Positions 7,174 to 15,300 of a stretch of 37,495 nucleotides of DNA are shown piece by piece. Under the pieces are notes generated by a model, which was given only the letters and a program-made list of their open reading frames with translations, did no database searches and was not told where the DNA came from. Source of the DNA: Deltaproteobacteria bacterium (GTDB lineage Bacteria; Myxococcota_A; UBA9042; PHBI01); the NCBI GenBank assembly GCA_006226565.1, contig SBGO01000531.1:1-37495 (forward strand), written 5' to 3'. The translations under genes were made by a program, and so were the position numbers. Every line of letters starts with the position of its first letter. Position 1 is the first letter of the stretch.

Positions 7174-7914
7174 ATGCGGCCGATGAGGCCTCCCCGCCAT
7201 GACGCGCCGACGCCGCGTCCATCCCCGGGCGACGCAGGCGCCTCCCTCGTCTCCGCCGCGCCCGAGGTCGAGGCCGAGGCCATCGCCGCCCTCACGCCCT
7301 ACCTCGTGCCACGCCGCTTCGCCGCCGGCAGCACCCTCTGGCTCCAGGGCAGCCGCGCCGGGCTCCTCGTCGTCCTCGAGCGCGGGCGCGTGAAGGCCGT
7401 GCGCGACCACCCCGACGGGAGCGCCACGCTGCTCTACATCTTCAGCCCCGGAAACGTGTTCGGCTTCCTGCCCTTCGTCGACGGTGGCCCCTACCCCGCC
7501 ACGGCGATCGCCATCGACGACGTCGAGGCGCGCGTGATGACCCGCGACGCCCTCGTCCGCGCCATCCGCAGCGATCCCGAGGTCGCCCTGACCCTGCTCA
7601 CCGCCCTCGGCCAGCGGCTGCGAGGCGCGTTCCAGCGGGTCGGCGAGCTCGCCCAGCGCCGCGCCGTCGTGCGCGTCGCCGCCGGCGTCGTGAGCCTGCT
7701 CGCCCCCCACGAGGACGGCCCGACCACGACCATCGAGGTCCCCGATCCGGCCTACACCTTCGCCGAGGAGCTCGGCGTCACCCCCGAGACCCTCTCGCGC
7801 GAGCTCAACCGCCTCGCCCACGAGGGCGCCCTCCACCGCCTCGGCCCGCGCCGCTGGCAGGTGCTCGACGCCCCCCGCCTGCGCGCCATCGCGGCCGGCC
7901 ACGAGGACGAGTAG
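7174..7914 (+). CDS. Crp/Fnr-family transcriptional regulator without a cysteine cluster
   Basis: About 246 residues from ATG 7174; ATG 7183 and the track's TTG 7147 are alternatives and none has a strong ribosome-binding site. The N-terminal half is a cyclic-nucleotide-binding-type beta roll (FAAGSTLWLQGS, then IFSPGNVFGFLPFVDGGPYPATAIAIDD). The C-terminal helix-turn-helix has TPETLSRELNRL as recognition helix. This keeps the Glu-x-x-Ser-Arg pattern by which Fnr reads TTGAT half-sites. The N-terminal Fe-S cysteines of true Fnr are absent, so direct oxygen sensing by a 4Fe-4S cluster is unlikely; Dnr/FixK-like or heme sensing is possible. A perfect TTGAT-N4-ATCAA box lies 20 bases after the stop, in front of the FmdE operon, and is the obvious target. 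Confidence 0.9.
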   Translation: MRPMRPPRHDAPTPRPSPGDAGASLVSAAPEVEAEAIAALTPYLVPRRFAAGSTLWLQGSRAGLLVVLERGRVKAVRDHPDGSATLLYIFSPGNVFGFLPFVDGGPYPATAIAIDDVEARVMTRDALVRAIRSDPEVALTLLTALGQRLRGAFQRVGELAQRRAVVRVAAGVVSLLAPHEDGPTTTIEVPDPAYTFAEELGVTPETLSRELNRLAHEGALHRLGPRRWQVLDAPRLRAIAAGHEDE

Positions 7915-7933
7915 GCCGACAATCGGGCCCCCG

Positions 7934-7947
7934 TTGATCGCAATCAA
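7934..7947. promoter_or_regulatory. Perfect Fnr-type operator
   Basis: TTGAT CGCA ATCAA is an exact match to the Fnr/Dnr-class consensus. It lies between the Crp/Fnr regulator gene and the FmdE gene, whose ATG is 61 bases further on. With the candidate -10 at 7969-7974 its centre falls near -40.5, the class II activator position. Confidence 0.8.
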
Positions 7948-7968
7948 GCGCCCCCGCCCCGCGGACCC

Positions 7969-7974
7969 TACCCT
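7969..7974 (+). promoter_or_regulatory. Candidate -10 of the FmdE operon promoter
   Basis: TACCCT (3 of 6 to consensus) lies 21 bases after the Fnr box and no -35 is apparent. This is the layout of a class II activated promoter, where the regulator replaces the -35 contact. Predicted start about 7981, 28 bases before the ATG. Confidence 0.4.
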
Positions 7975-8008
7975 GGCCTCAGCCTGCGTAGACCAGAGGA
8001 GGCGCCCG

Positions 8009-8632
8009 ATGATCGATCCCCGTGACTACCTCGCCGCCGGACAGCAGCTCCACGGCCACAAGTGCCCGGCGATGCCCCTCGGGCTCCGCGCCGGCGCCGC
8101 CGCGATGAACGCCCTCGGCGTCGAGCGCTCCAAGGACGGGCAGCTCCTCGCCCTCGTCGAGCTCGGCGAGCACCACTGCGCCCACTGCTTCGCCGACGGC
8201 GTGCAGATGATCACCGGCTGCACCTTCGGAAAGGGCAACATCCAGGCCCTCGGCTACGGGAAGTTCGGGCTGACCCTGGTCGACAAGGCGACCGGCCGCG
8301 CGGTCCGCGTCGTCCCGAAGGCCGAGGCGCAGCTCCAGAGCAAGCAGACGCCGTTCTTCATCGCGTACCGCCAGAAGGGCATCCCCGCGTCCCAGGTGCC
8401 GCCCGAGGTGGTCGCGCCGCTCATCGAGAAGGTCATGGGCGCCCCCGACGAGGCGATCCTGAGGATCGGCGAGATCGTCGATCACCCCGTCGCCAAGCCC
8501 CTCGAGCACTTCGCCTCCTTCGTCTGCGAGGCGTGCGGCGACATGGTCATCGAGACCTACGGCCGCCTCGTCGGCGACCGCCGGGTCTGCATCCCCTGCG
8601 AGGGTCGGCTCCGCGCCGAAGCGGCCGGCTGA
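8009..8632 (+). CDS. FmdE-family protein with C-terminal zinc ribbon
   Basis: ATG at 8009 follows AGAGGAGG; the track start at 7934 would begin inside the Fnr box. The 207-residue protein has the FmdE domain, with GHKCPAMPLGLRAG (Cys19), EHHCAHC (Cys57, Cys60) and ITGCTFGKGNI (Cys71), all conserved positions of the family named after subunit E of molybdenum formylmethanofuran dehydrogenase. The C-terminus is a treble-clef-like zinc ribbon with CEAC (173/176) and CIPC (194/197). In bacteria without methanogenesis the role of FmdE is unclear, though it is often found near molybdenum or anaerobic genes. It is the first gene of an operon placed behind a perfect Fnr box, which fits an anaerobic function. 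Confidence 0.92.
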   Translation: MIDPRDYLAAGQQLHGHKCPAMPLGLRAGAAAMNALGVERSKDGQLLALVELGEHHCAHCFADGVQMITGCTFGKGNIQALGYGKFGLTLVDKATGRAVRVVPKAEAQLQSKQTPFFIAYRQKGIPASQVPPEVVAPLIEKVMGAPDEAILRIGEIVDHPVAKPLEHFASFVCEACGDMVIETYGRLVGDRRVCIPCEGRLRAEAAG

Positions 8633-8648
8633 ACCGTCGTCAGGACCC

Positions 8649-8680
8649 CCATCAGAGCGCCGCAGAGCGCGCTCTGATGG
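8649..8680 (+). terminator. 12-bp hairpin between the FmdE and TauE/SafE genes
   Basis: CCATCAGAGCGC (8649-8660) pairs perfectly with GCGCTCTGATGG (8669-8680) around an 8-base loop. It starts 16 bases after the FmdE stop and ends 21 bases before the TauE ATG. No T tract follows. It could be an attenuating terminator, an RNA-processing or stability element that sets unequal expression within the operon, or an operator. Confidence 0.5.
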
Positions 8681-8701
8681 AGGCGTCCGAGGAGGCCCGC
8701 C

Positions 8702-9451
8702 ATGCTCGTCCCGCTCGTCGCAGGGCTCGTCACCCTGCTCTTCACGACGCTCCTGACGATCGCCGGCGTCGGGGCGGCCTTCATCCTCATCCCGGTCTTC
8801 ATCGCGCTCGGCGTCGACGTCCACGTCGCCATGTCGACGGCGCTGCTCCTCAACGCCATCGCGATGGCCTTCGCCTCCTACCGCTTCGTCAGGGCGAAGC
8901 TCGTGCTCTGGGACATCGCGGTCCCGACGCTGCTCGTCGCGGCCGCGACGTCCCCCCTCGGCGCCATGGTCGGCGTCGGGCTCGACCGCGAGACCCTGCT
9001 CTGGGGCTTCGTGGGGTTCCTGCTCTTCGCCGCCGCGATGATGCTCTTCTACCGCCCGAAGGAGCGCCCCGGGACCCACAGCCGCGGCCAGCGGCTCGGC
9101 TACGGGCTCGCGGTCGGCGCCTTCGCCGGCTTCCTCGGCGGGATGCTCGGCGTCGGCGGCGGCAACTTCGTCGTGCCGGTGCTCGTCTGGCTCGGCATCT
9201 CCGCGAAGCAGGCCTCGGCGACGACCTCGTTCATCGTGATCTTCGCCTCGCTCTCGGGCTTCCTGGGCCGCGTCAGCATGAGCGGCGTCAGCCCGGAGCT
9301 GCTGGCCTTCACCGGCGTCGGCGCGGCGGCCGGGGCCGTCCTCGGCGCCTGGCTGATGACCGAGAAGCTGAACCGGAACCAGGTGAAGCTCCTCATCGGC
9401 GTCGTGCTCCTCGGCGTCGCGGCGAAGATGACCGTGAGCCTGGTGGCGTGA
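8702..9451 (+). CDS. TauE/SafE-family sulfite/anion exporter
   Basis: 249 residues with GAGGAGG 7 bases before the ATG. It has eight or so hydrophobic segments in two halves, each with the family motif: IAGVGAAFILIPVFIALGVDVHVAMSTA in the first half and GFLGGMLGVGGGNFVVPVLVWLGISAKQASATT in the second. The GGMLGVGGG loop is the hallmark of TauE/SafE permeases, which export sulfite, sulfoacetate or related small anions. It lies between the FmdE gene and a predicted beta-barrel protein whose ATG overlaps its stop (TGATG). Substrate not deducible. Confidence 0.92.
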   Translation: MLVPLVAGLVTLLFTTLLTIAGVGAAFILIPVFIALGVDVHVAMSTALLLNAIAMAFASYRFVRAKLVLWDIAVPTLLVAAATSPLGAMVGVGLDRETLLWGFVGFLLFAAAMMLFYRPKERPGTHSRGQRLGYGLAVGAFAGFLGGMLGVGGGNFVVPVLVWLGISAKQASATTSFIVIFASLSGFLGRVSMSGVSPELLAFTGVGAAAGAVLGAWLMTEKLNRNQVKLLIGVVLLGVAAKMTVSLVA

Positions 9452-10104
9452 TGCGCGCGCTCCACGCCCTCGCCGCCGCGGCGCTCCTCTCGGCGCTCGG
9501 GCACGCGCCCGGGGCCCGCGCGGAAGACGCCAGCCCGGAGCTGCGCCTCAAGCTCGACGCCGACTACGCCCTCGGCCCCCTCGCCACGGCGCCCCGGGTC
9601 TTCCTCGAGACCGAGCAGCGCTTCCGCGACGCCGGGCTCGTCTTCCTGAAGGGCTACGCCGGCGCGCGGCTCGCCCCGGCGGCCTGGCTCGGGCTTCAGG
9701 CGTACTACGCCCACGTCGACGGCTTCGGCTCGGCCCACACCACCAAGCACCTGCTGGTCCTCGACGTCGCCCTGAAGGCGGCCCTGGGACCATTCGCGCT
9801 GAGCGACCGCCACGGCAACGAGTGGCACAGCGACCCCGGCTTCTACCGCTACCGGAACGCCCTCCGGGTCGCGTTCACCGGGGGGCCACGCTGGCTCGTG
9901 CCGTGGGTCGGGGAGGAGGTCCGGTTCGACTCGGACGAGGGCCGCCTGGTGATGAACGACGTGGCGGCCGGTCTCGACCTCCGAACGGGGCCGAGCGTGA
10001 CCGTGCGGCTCTACTACGATCTCGAGTCCAGGCGGCGGGGCGCCGACCACTGGATCGACACGCACACCGTCCAGATCATGCTCCTCCTCCACGCGGGGCC
10101 GTGA
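9451..10104 (+). CDS. Predicted outer-membrane beta-barrel protein (DUF2490-like)
   Basis: ATG 9451 overlaps the TauE stop by one base, so translation is coupled; the 680-residue track ORF is a shadow upstream of this point. The 217-residue precursor has a Sec signal peptide ending ARAEDASPEL. The mature part is a series of alternating amphipathic strands (RVFLETEQRFRDAGLVFLKGYAGARLAPAAWLGLQAYYAHVD, YRYRNALRVAF, VRLYYDLESR) ending VQIMLLLHAGP, as expected for a small outer-membrane barrel; the spacing and R-rich strands recall DUF2490 proteins. Probably a pore or accessory to the TauE exporter. Family assignment is tentative. Confidence 0.75.
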   Translation: MRALHALAAAALLSALGHAPGARAEDASPELRLKLDADYALGPLATAPRVFLETEQRFRDAGLVFLKGYAGARLAPAAWLGLQAYYAHVDGFGSAHTTKHLLVLDVALKAALGPFALSDRHGNEWHSDPGFYRYRNALRVAFTGGPRWLVPWVGEEVRFDSDEGRLVMNDVAAGLDLRTGPSVTVRLYYDLESRRRGADHWIDTHTVQIMLLLHAGP

Positions 10105-10138
10105 CGGGCCTGGACTGACGGGCGCTGGTGATTCCCTT

Positions 10139-10157
10139 CGACAGAACCGTTCGGTCG
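10139..10157. promoter_or_regulatory. 19-base imperfect palindrome upstream of the ScsD-like gene
   Basis: CGACAGAACCGTTCGGTCG pairs at 8 of 9 positions around a central C (one A:G mismatch). It lies 52 bases before the TTG start and looks like a dimeric-regulator operator. No promoter hexamers were identified with confidence. Confidence 0.4.
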
Positions 10158-10209
10158 TGACATTCGCACGCCGGGCGGGGCCCCCGCACCCCACGCTCGG
10201 GAGAGGACC

Positions 10210-10815
10210 TTGTCGAAGCGCCGCAACGAGCCCGAGACCGCGCCCCATAGCGAGCCCGAGGGCGCGCCCGCCACGGCCTCGTCGGTGGGCCCGCTGACCC
10301 GCATCGGCCAGCTCTGGCGCGGCGCGCGGCGGCGCTGGTGGAGCCGCTGGGCGATCGACATCGCGATCCTCATGGCGATCTTCTGGGCGGTGGGCCGCTA
10401 CCAGTCGCGGAACCTGCTCGACGACCGCGTGATGGCCCCCGACTTCACCCTCGTCGACCTCGACGGCGTGAAGCACACGCTCTCGGACTACCGCGGCCAG
10501 AAGGTGCTGCTGCTCTTCTGGGCGCCCTGGTGCACGGTCTGCCACCTCGAGTCCGACAACTGGGCGCGGCTCCAGAGCTGGCGCGAGGACGTGCGCGTCA
10601 TCGCCGTCGCCGGCGGCTGGGAGACCAAGGCGTCGGTCGAGGAGTTCATCGGCGACGATCGCGGGGCGTACCCGGTGCTGCTCGGCAACGACGCCGTGCT
10701 GCGGGCCTATCACGTCGACTCCTTCCCGACGCACTACATCATCGATACCGACGGGAGCGTGGCGTGGCAGGGCGCGGGCTACTCGCCCACGATCGCCGTC
10801 TGGATGCGACTCTGA
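10210..10815 (+). CDS. Membrane-anchored thioredoxin-like protein (ScsD/TlpA type)
   Basis: Start is TTG 10210 with GAGAGGA upstream at short spacing; the first later ATG would remove the membrane anchor. 201 residues: a basic, disordered cytoplasmic head (1-45), a transmembrane helix (WAIDIAILMAIFWAVG, ~46-62), then a periplasmic thioredoxin fold with MAPDFTLVDLDG, the active site WAPWCTVC (Cys108, Cys111) and a cis-Pro SFPTHYIID. The sequence around the active site resembles the ScsD branch of the TlpA family, which supplies reducing or disulfide-exchange power in the periplasm, often under copper stress. It is separated from the TauE operon by 105 bases and converges on the DGAT gene with 10 bases between stops. 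Confidence 0.92.
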   Translation: MSKRRNEPETAPHSEPEGAPATASSVGPLTRIGQLWRGARRRWWSRWAIDIAILMAIFWAVGRYQSRNLLDDRVMAPDFTLVDLDGVKHTLSDYRGQKVLLLFWAPWCTVCHLESDNWARLQSWREDVRVIAVAGGWETKASVEEFIGDDRGAYPVLLGNDAVLRAYHVDSFPTHYIIDTDGSVAWQGAGYSPTIAVWMRL

Positions 10816-10825
10816 CGCGCCGGGC

Positions 10826-12211
10826 TCAGGCCGAGAGGGCTTCGAGGGCCGCGAGCTCGTCGGGATAGGCGGCCACGATCGCCTCGGGATCGGGCACGAG
10901 CCCCGCGTCCGAGGCGACGCCGACGGTGACCTGCCCGGCGTAGCTGAAGATGCTCACGCCGAGGCCGACCCCGGCCGACATCGGGACCCAGAAGAGGAAG
11001 CCGGCGATCTTGTGCCCGCCCAGCATGATCGGCGCCTTCGGGCCCGGCACGTTCGTCATGACGGCCGAGCCCTTGGTGCCGAAGTAGCGCAGGACGGCCT
11101 GCTCGACGCGGGTCGGGGTGAGCCCGACCGCGTTGAGGATCCCGAAGGCGACGGCCGGCTCCTGGCTCTGCTTGATGCGGTCCATCTCGCGGCGGAGGGC
11201 GCCGAGGCGGGCCGCGGGCGTCTCCTGGCCGACCGGGAGCGGCAGCACGGCGAGCGAGAAGTGGTTCCCGAGGTCCGCCGGGACGGGCTGATCGAGGGGG
11301 CGCAGGTTGACGGGCACGAAGGCGCGCACGTCCGCCACGAGCGAGCCGCGCTGCTGCAGGTACCGGCGCAGCGCCCCCGCGATGGCGGCGAGGAGCACGT
11401 CGTTGAGGGTGCAGCCGAGGTCCTTGCAGGCGGCCTTGATGCGCGGCAGCGGCATCGGGTCGGACCAGGCGACCCGCTTCTGAACGCCGAGCGGGCCGCG
11501 GAGCGCCGTGTCGGGGTCGGGAGACAGGCCGAGGAGGTGGGTCGCGGCGGCCGCCACGTCGGTCCCGAGGCGCGCGAGCTCGAGGAGGCGCGCCGGGTGG
11601 GTGCTGAGCTCGACGCCCTCGTGCCACAGCGTCTCGCCGAGCTTCCACGTGGCGCGCATCGGGCTGAGCCGCGGCCGGTGGAAGCGGTCGGTGTGGGGCT
11701 CCTGCGGCACGTGGACGACGTGCGGGTCGAGCCCGGCGTCGTCGGCCATGGCGAGCAGGACCCGGGCGAGGGAGATCCCGTCGGCGACGCAGTGGTGGAT
11801 CCGCACGACGAGGACGGTCGCCCGGCCGCCGTCGTAGCCCTCGATGACGTGGAGCTGCCACGGAGAGCGTGAGCGGTCGAGCGGCACCGCCATCATCTCG
11901 GCGCAAAAGGACTCGAGCTCGGCCTTCCCGCCGGGGGCCGTGAGCCTCCCTGGAACGACGTGCCGGGCTACGTCGAACTGGGGGTCGTCCTCCCAACGGG
12001 GCGGGCCGAGCTCGAGAGGGGCCTCACGGATACGCCGTGAGAAGCGGGGATAGACAGCGACGAGGCGCTCGCTGACGAGGCCGAGCACGACGTCGTAGGG
12101 GACGGGCCCGTCGAACCACAGGAGGGCCGTGATCATCATCAGGCTCTCCGGACGGTCCATGTGCAGCCAGGCCGCGTCCGTCGGGGTCATTCTGGTGGGC
12201 GGCCGTGTCAT
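10826..12211 (-). CDS. Wax ester synthase / diacylglycerol acyltransferase (WS/DGAT)
   Basis: ATG at 12211 (MTRPPTRMTPTDAAWLHMD) follows GGGAGGGG; the track start at 12253 lacks a ribosome-binding site. 461 residues, the usual WS/DGAT length. Motifs present: SPWQLHVIEG, the catalytic HHCVADG (near residue 138), FVPVNLRPLDQP, the LNDVLLAAIAGALRRYL 'ND' motif and NVPGPKAPIML. These enzymes transfer acyl-CoA to fatty alcohols or diacylglycerol to make storage wax esters and triacylglycerols, and sit at the membrane or lipid-body surface. It has its own candidate promoter (TTGCGC-N16-TACAGT) and follows the hairpin that ends the giant EGF gene. Confidence 0.95.
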   Translation of the reverse strand: MTRPPTRMTPTDAAWLHMDRPESLMMITALLWFDGPVPYDVVLGLVSERLVAVYPRFSRRIREAPLELGPPRWEDDPQFDVARHVVPGRLTAPGGKAELESFCAEMMAVPLDRSRSPWQLHVIEGYDGGRATVLVVRIHHCVADGISLARVLLAMADDAGLDPHVVHVPQEPHTDRFHRPRLSPMRATWKLGETLWHEGVELSTHPARLLELARLGTDVAAAATHLLGLSPDPDTALRGPLGVQKRVAWSDPMPLPRIKAACKDLGCTLNDVLLAAIAGALRRYLQQRGSLVADVRAFVPVNLRPLDQPVPADLGNHFSLAVLPLPVGQETPAARLGALRREMDRIKQSQEPAVAFGILNAVGLTPTRVEQAVLRYFGTKGSAVMTNVPGPKAPIMLGGHKIAGFLFWVPMSAGVGLGVSIFSYAGQVTVGVASDAGLVPDPEAIVAAYPDELAALEALSA

Positions 12212-12269
12212 GACACCCCTCCCGTCCTGGAGGCGGCGGCAAGCCACGAGCACCGACGCCTACACGTCG

Positions 12270-12297
12270 ACTGTACCCCGTCTCGTCGACGGCGCAA
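12270..12297 (-). promoter_or_regulatory. Candidate promoter of the WS/DGAT gene
   Basis: On the minus strand TTGCGC (plus 12292-12297), a 16-base spacer and TACAGT (plus 12270-12275) match a sigma-70 pattern, 58 bases before the ATG. Two GTCGAC sites 19 bases apart (12266, 12285) flank the -10 and could be a regulator's direct repeat. Confidence 0.4.
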
Positions 12298-12320
12298 CCG
12301 ACGGTCCGCGCGGGCGCGAC

Positions 12321-12346
12321 GGCCGGGCTCCCGCGGGAGCCCGGCC
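12321..12346 (-). terminator. Perfect 26-base palindrome, terminator of the giant EGF-repeat gene
   Basis: GGCCGGGCTCCCG is followed directly by its own reverse complement, a 13-bp perfect stem. It lies 8 bases after the stop of the 12355-19653 gene in the direction of transcription. No T tract follows. The position and stability make terminator the simplest reading. Confidence 0.6.
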
Positions 12347-12354
12347 ACCGGGCC

Positions 12355-15300
12355 TCAGTTCGCGGTGCAGAGCGGCTCGACGCTGACGTAGCCGGACGAG
12401 CTGGTCACCGAGGCCGTGCCGGTCGCGACGATGGCGTCGTGCCCGTAGGTGACGGTAACGAAGTCCCCGACGCTCCACAGGCCCTCGCCGACCGCGGCGT
12501 TCTGCAGCGTGTCGTCGGCCGGATCCGCGCCCCAGGCGACGTAGCCGACCATCGCGCTGGCGTTCGCGACGGCGCCCTCGTAGATCGCCAGCTCGCCGAT
12601 GCGACCGACGGTGAAGGGCAGGACGTAGGCCGCGGTGCCGCCGCTCGAGATCGAGGCGCCGCCGAGCTGGCCGCAGAGCGTGCCGGCGCAGACCATCCAG
12701 CCGTTCGGGTTGAGCGTGCCGCCGGTCACGTTGCGCAGGGCGACGCTATCCGAGCCCGCCATGAAGCGGACCTGCGAGATCGCGATCGGCGCGCCGGAGG
12801 AGACCGGGATCGAGCCCGGGGTCGCCGGGCAGCCGCCCGCGTTGCACCAGTAGGTGCCCGTCAGGCACTTGCCGCTCTCGCCGGCCGCGTCGATGGACGC
12901 GACGTCCATCGGGTGGATGGCCGCGGTGTAGATCGAGAGCTCGTCGACGTCGCCGTGGAGACCGGCGCCCACGACCACCGGGGCGAGCGGCGCCACGACG
13001 TCGAGGCCGACCGCGCTGCCCGTCCCGTCGAGCGCGCCGTCGACGTAGCCGTAGACGGCGCCGTCGTAGCGGTCGAGGACCATGGCGACGTGGTGCCAGT
13101 CGCCGTCGCGGATCGTCGCCGAGCCGATGAAGACGACGCTCGTGCCGGCGCCGTCCTGCACGGCGTACTCGATCTCGCCGTCGTCCGCGCCGCCGACCAG
13201 GGTCATGCTCCAGCGCTCGCGCGCCGCGGGGCTCGAGTCGTAGTCGTCGCGGGACACGAGGACCTCGCTGCCCTCGCTGCCCTCCGCCGCGCGGACCCAG
13301 AGCTCGACGCCGAAGGAGCCGGCGCCGGGGTTGAGCGCGCTCGACGGGACCGAGACGGTCGCCGCGTCGTCGCCGCCGTGGAAGGACAGCGCGCCGTCCA
13401 CGATGCCGCTGTCGACCGTGGCGCCAGCCACCAGCTCGAGCGTCGCGCCGCCGATCTCGTCGGCTCCGTCGACGTCGCCGGGCCACCACGCCGCCGCCCC
13501 CTGGGGCACCAGGGCGCAGGTCGTCGCGGTCGAGGCGCGCAGGTCGTGACAGGCGCTCGCGCCGCACGGGTTGGGGGCGCACTCGTCGTCGTCGTCGCTG
13601 CAGGTCGTGCCGCCGAAGCCGCCCCCGCAGGTGCAGGTGAAGCCGTCGGGGGTCGCGTCGCCGCTGCAGCTCCCGCCGTTGACGCAGGGGTTGCTGCTGC
13701 ACGCGTTGGAGGCGCAGCTCGAGCCCGTGCCGCTGAAGCCGTCGTTGCACGCGCAGGTGTAGGACCCGGCGGTGTTGGTGCAGACGGCGTTGCGGTCGCA
13801 GGTGTTGCTCGCGGTGGCGCACTCGTCGTTGTCGACGCAGAGGCGCCCGTCGCCGCTGTAGCCCGGCTTGCAGGTGCAGGTGTAGCTGCCGGCCGTGTTG
13901 GCGCAGTTGGCGTCCGAGGAGCAGAGCGCCTGGCCGTTCGTGCACTCGTTCACGTCGGTGCAGGTGTGCCCGTCGCCCGTCCACCCGGCGTTGCAGGTGC
14001 AGGCGAAGCCGCCGATCGTGTCCGCGCAGGACGAGTGCGCCCCGCAGTTGTGCGTGCCGGACGCGCACTCGTCGACGTTGGTGCAGTTCACGCCGGTGCC
14101 GGCGTAGCCGGAGTTGCAGACGCAGGTCGCCGTCCCGGACGCGCCGGAGCAGGTCGCGTCGCTGTCGCAGGTCGGGTTGCAGATGGGCGTCTCGCAGTTG
14201 TCGCCGGTGTGCCCGGTCGCCCCGCAGTCACAGACGTAGCCGCTCGGCAGCTCGGCGCAGGTCCCGCCGAACTGGCACGGGCTGACCGTGCAGCCGCCGG
14301 CGCAGGAGATGGCGCAGCCGGCGAGATCCACGGTGGTGCCGCCGGTGGTCCCGGCGCAGCGGTCGTAGCGGTTCCAGGCGCCGTCGTTGTCGCGGTCGGC
14401 GTGGCCGACGAGGCGCATCATCAGGCCGCCCGGCGTGGTGTTGGCGCCCTGCTTGACGGCGAAGCTGACGATGTTGTTGCCGCTGCGGAAGCCGCTGCTC
14501 AGGGTGAACGCGATGCGCCCGTCGGCGCCGCTCGGCGAGAGGCTCACGTTCTGGGCGCTGCCGTTGACGTAGACCGCCGCCAGCGTGCCGTCCACGAAGC
14601 CGCTGGCGTCGACGCGGAAGGACGCCACGTCCGCCTGCTGGAGGCTGAAGCTCCGCTCGAAGTAGACGTTCGCGGTGGTGCCCCAGCCGCCACAGGCCTT
14701 GCCCGACGGGGCCAGCCAGCCGGCCTCGTGCCAGCTCTGGACCGTCGAGGGGTGGCACGCCGCCGTCACGTCCGCCGCCGCCGACGCCGACTGGAGCGTG
14801 CTCCCGGTCTTCCAGGCGGGATCCGAGGCGCCCGGGGAGAGCACGACGTCCGACGCGTTCACGCCGGTCGAGAGGCTCGGCACGGTCGGGTTGGTCCCGA
14901 CGACCGCCGCCGGGTTGCAGACCGGCTTCTGGGCGCTGCAGCCGCTGTCGGTGTCGGCGCCCGGCGCGTCGTCGAAGCACAGGCCGCACTGGATCATGCA
15001 GCCGCGCTCGCCGACGACCTCGCCGCTGCGGGTGCTCGGGCAGGCGTCGACCGCGTCGATGACGCCGTCACCGTCGGAGTCGGCCGCGCCCCAGCCGTTG
15101 ACGATGAGCGCCGCCGGGTCGTCCGCCTCGGCGGTCTTGCGGACGGCGAAGGTGATGGTGTTGGTGCCGGCGACCCAGCCGCTGTCGACCGTGAAGTCGA
15201 GGGACTTGGTGAGGTCGTAGGCCGGCCCGCGCTCGCCGAGCGGCTGGCCGTTGAGGTAGACCTCGACGACCTGGCTCGAGGTGAAGGCCGAGAACGACGC

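Noticed and set aside
7174-7914. Oxygen-sensing Fnr with a 4Fe-4S cluster
   Set aside because: No N-terminal cysteine cluster; the only cysteine nearby appears only if the weak TTG start at 7147 is used.
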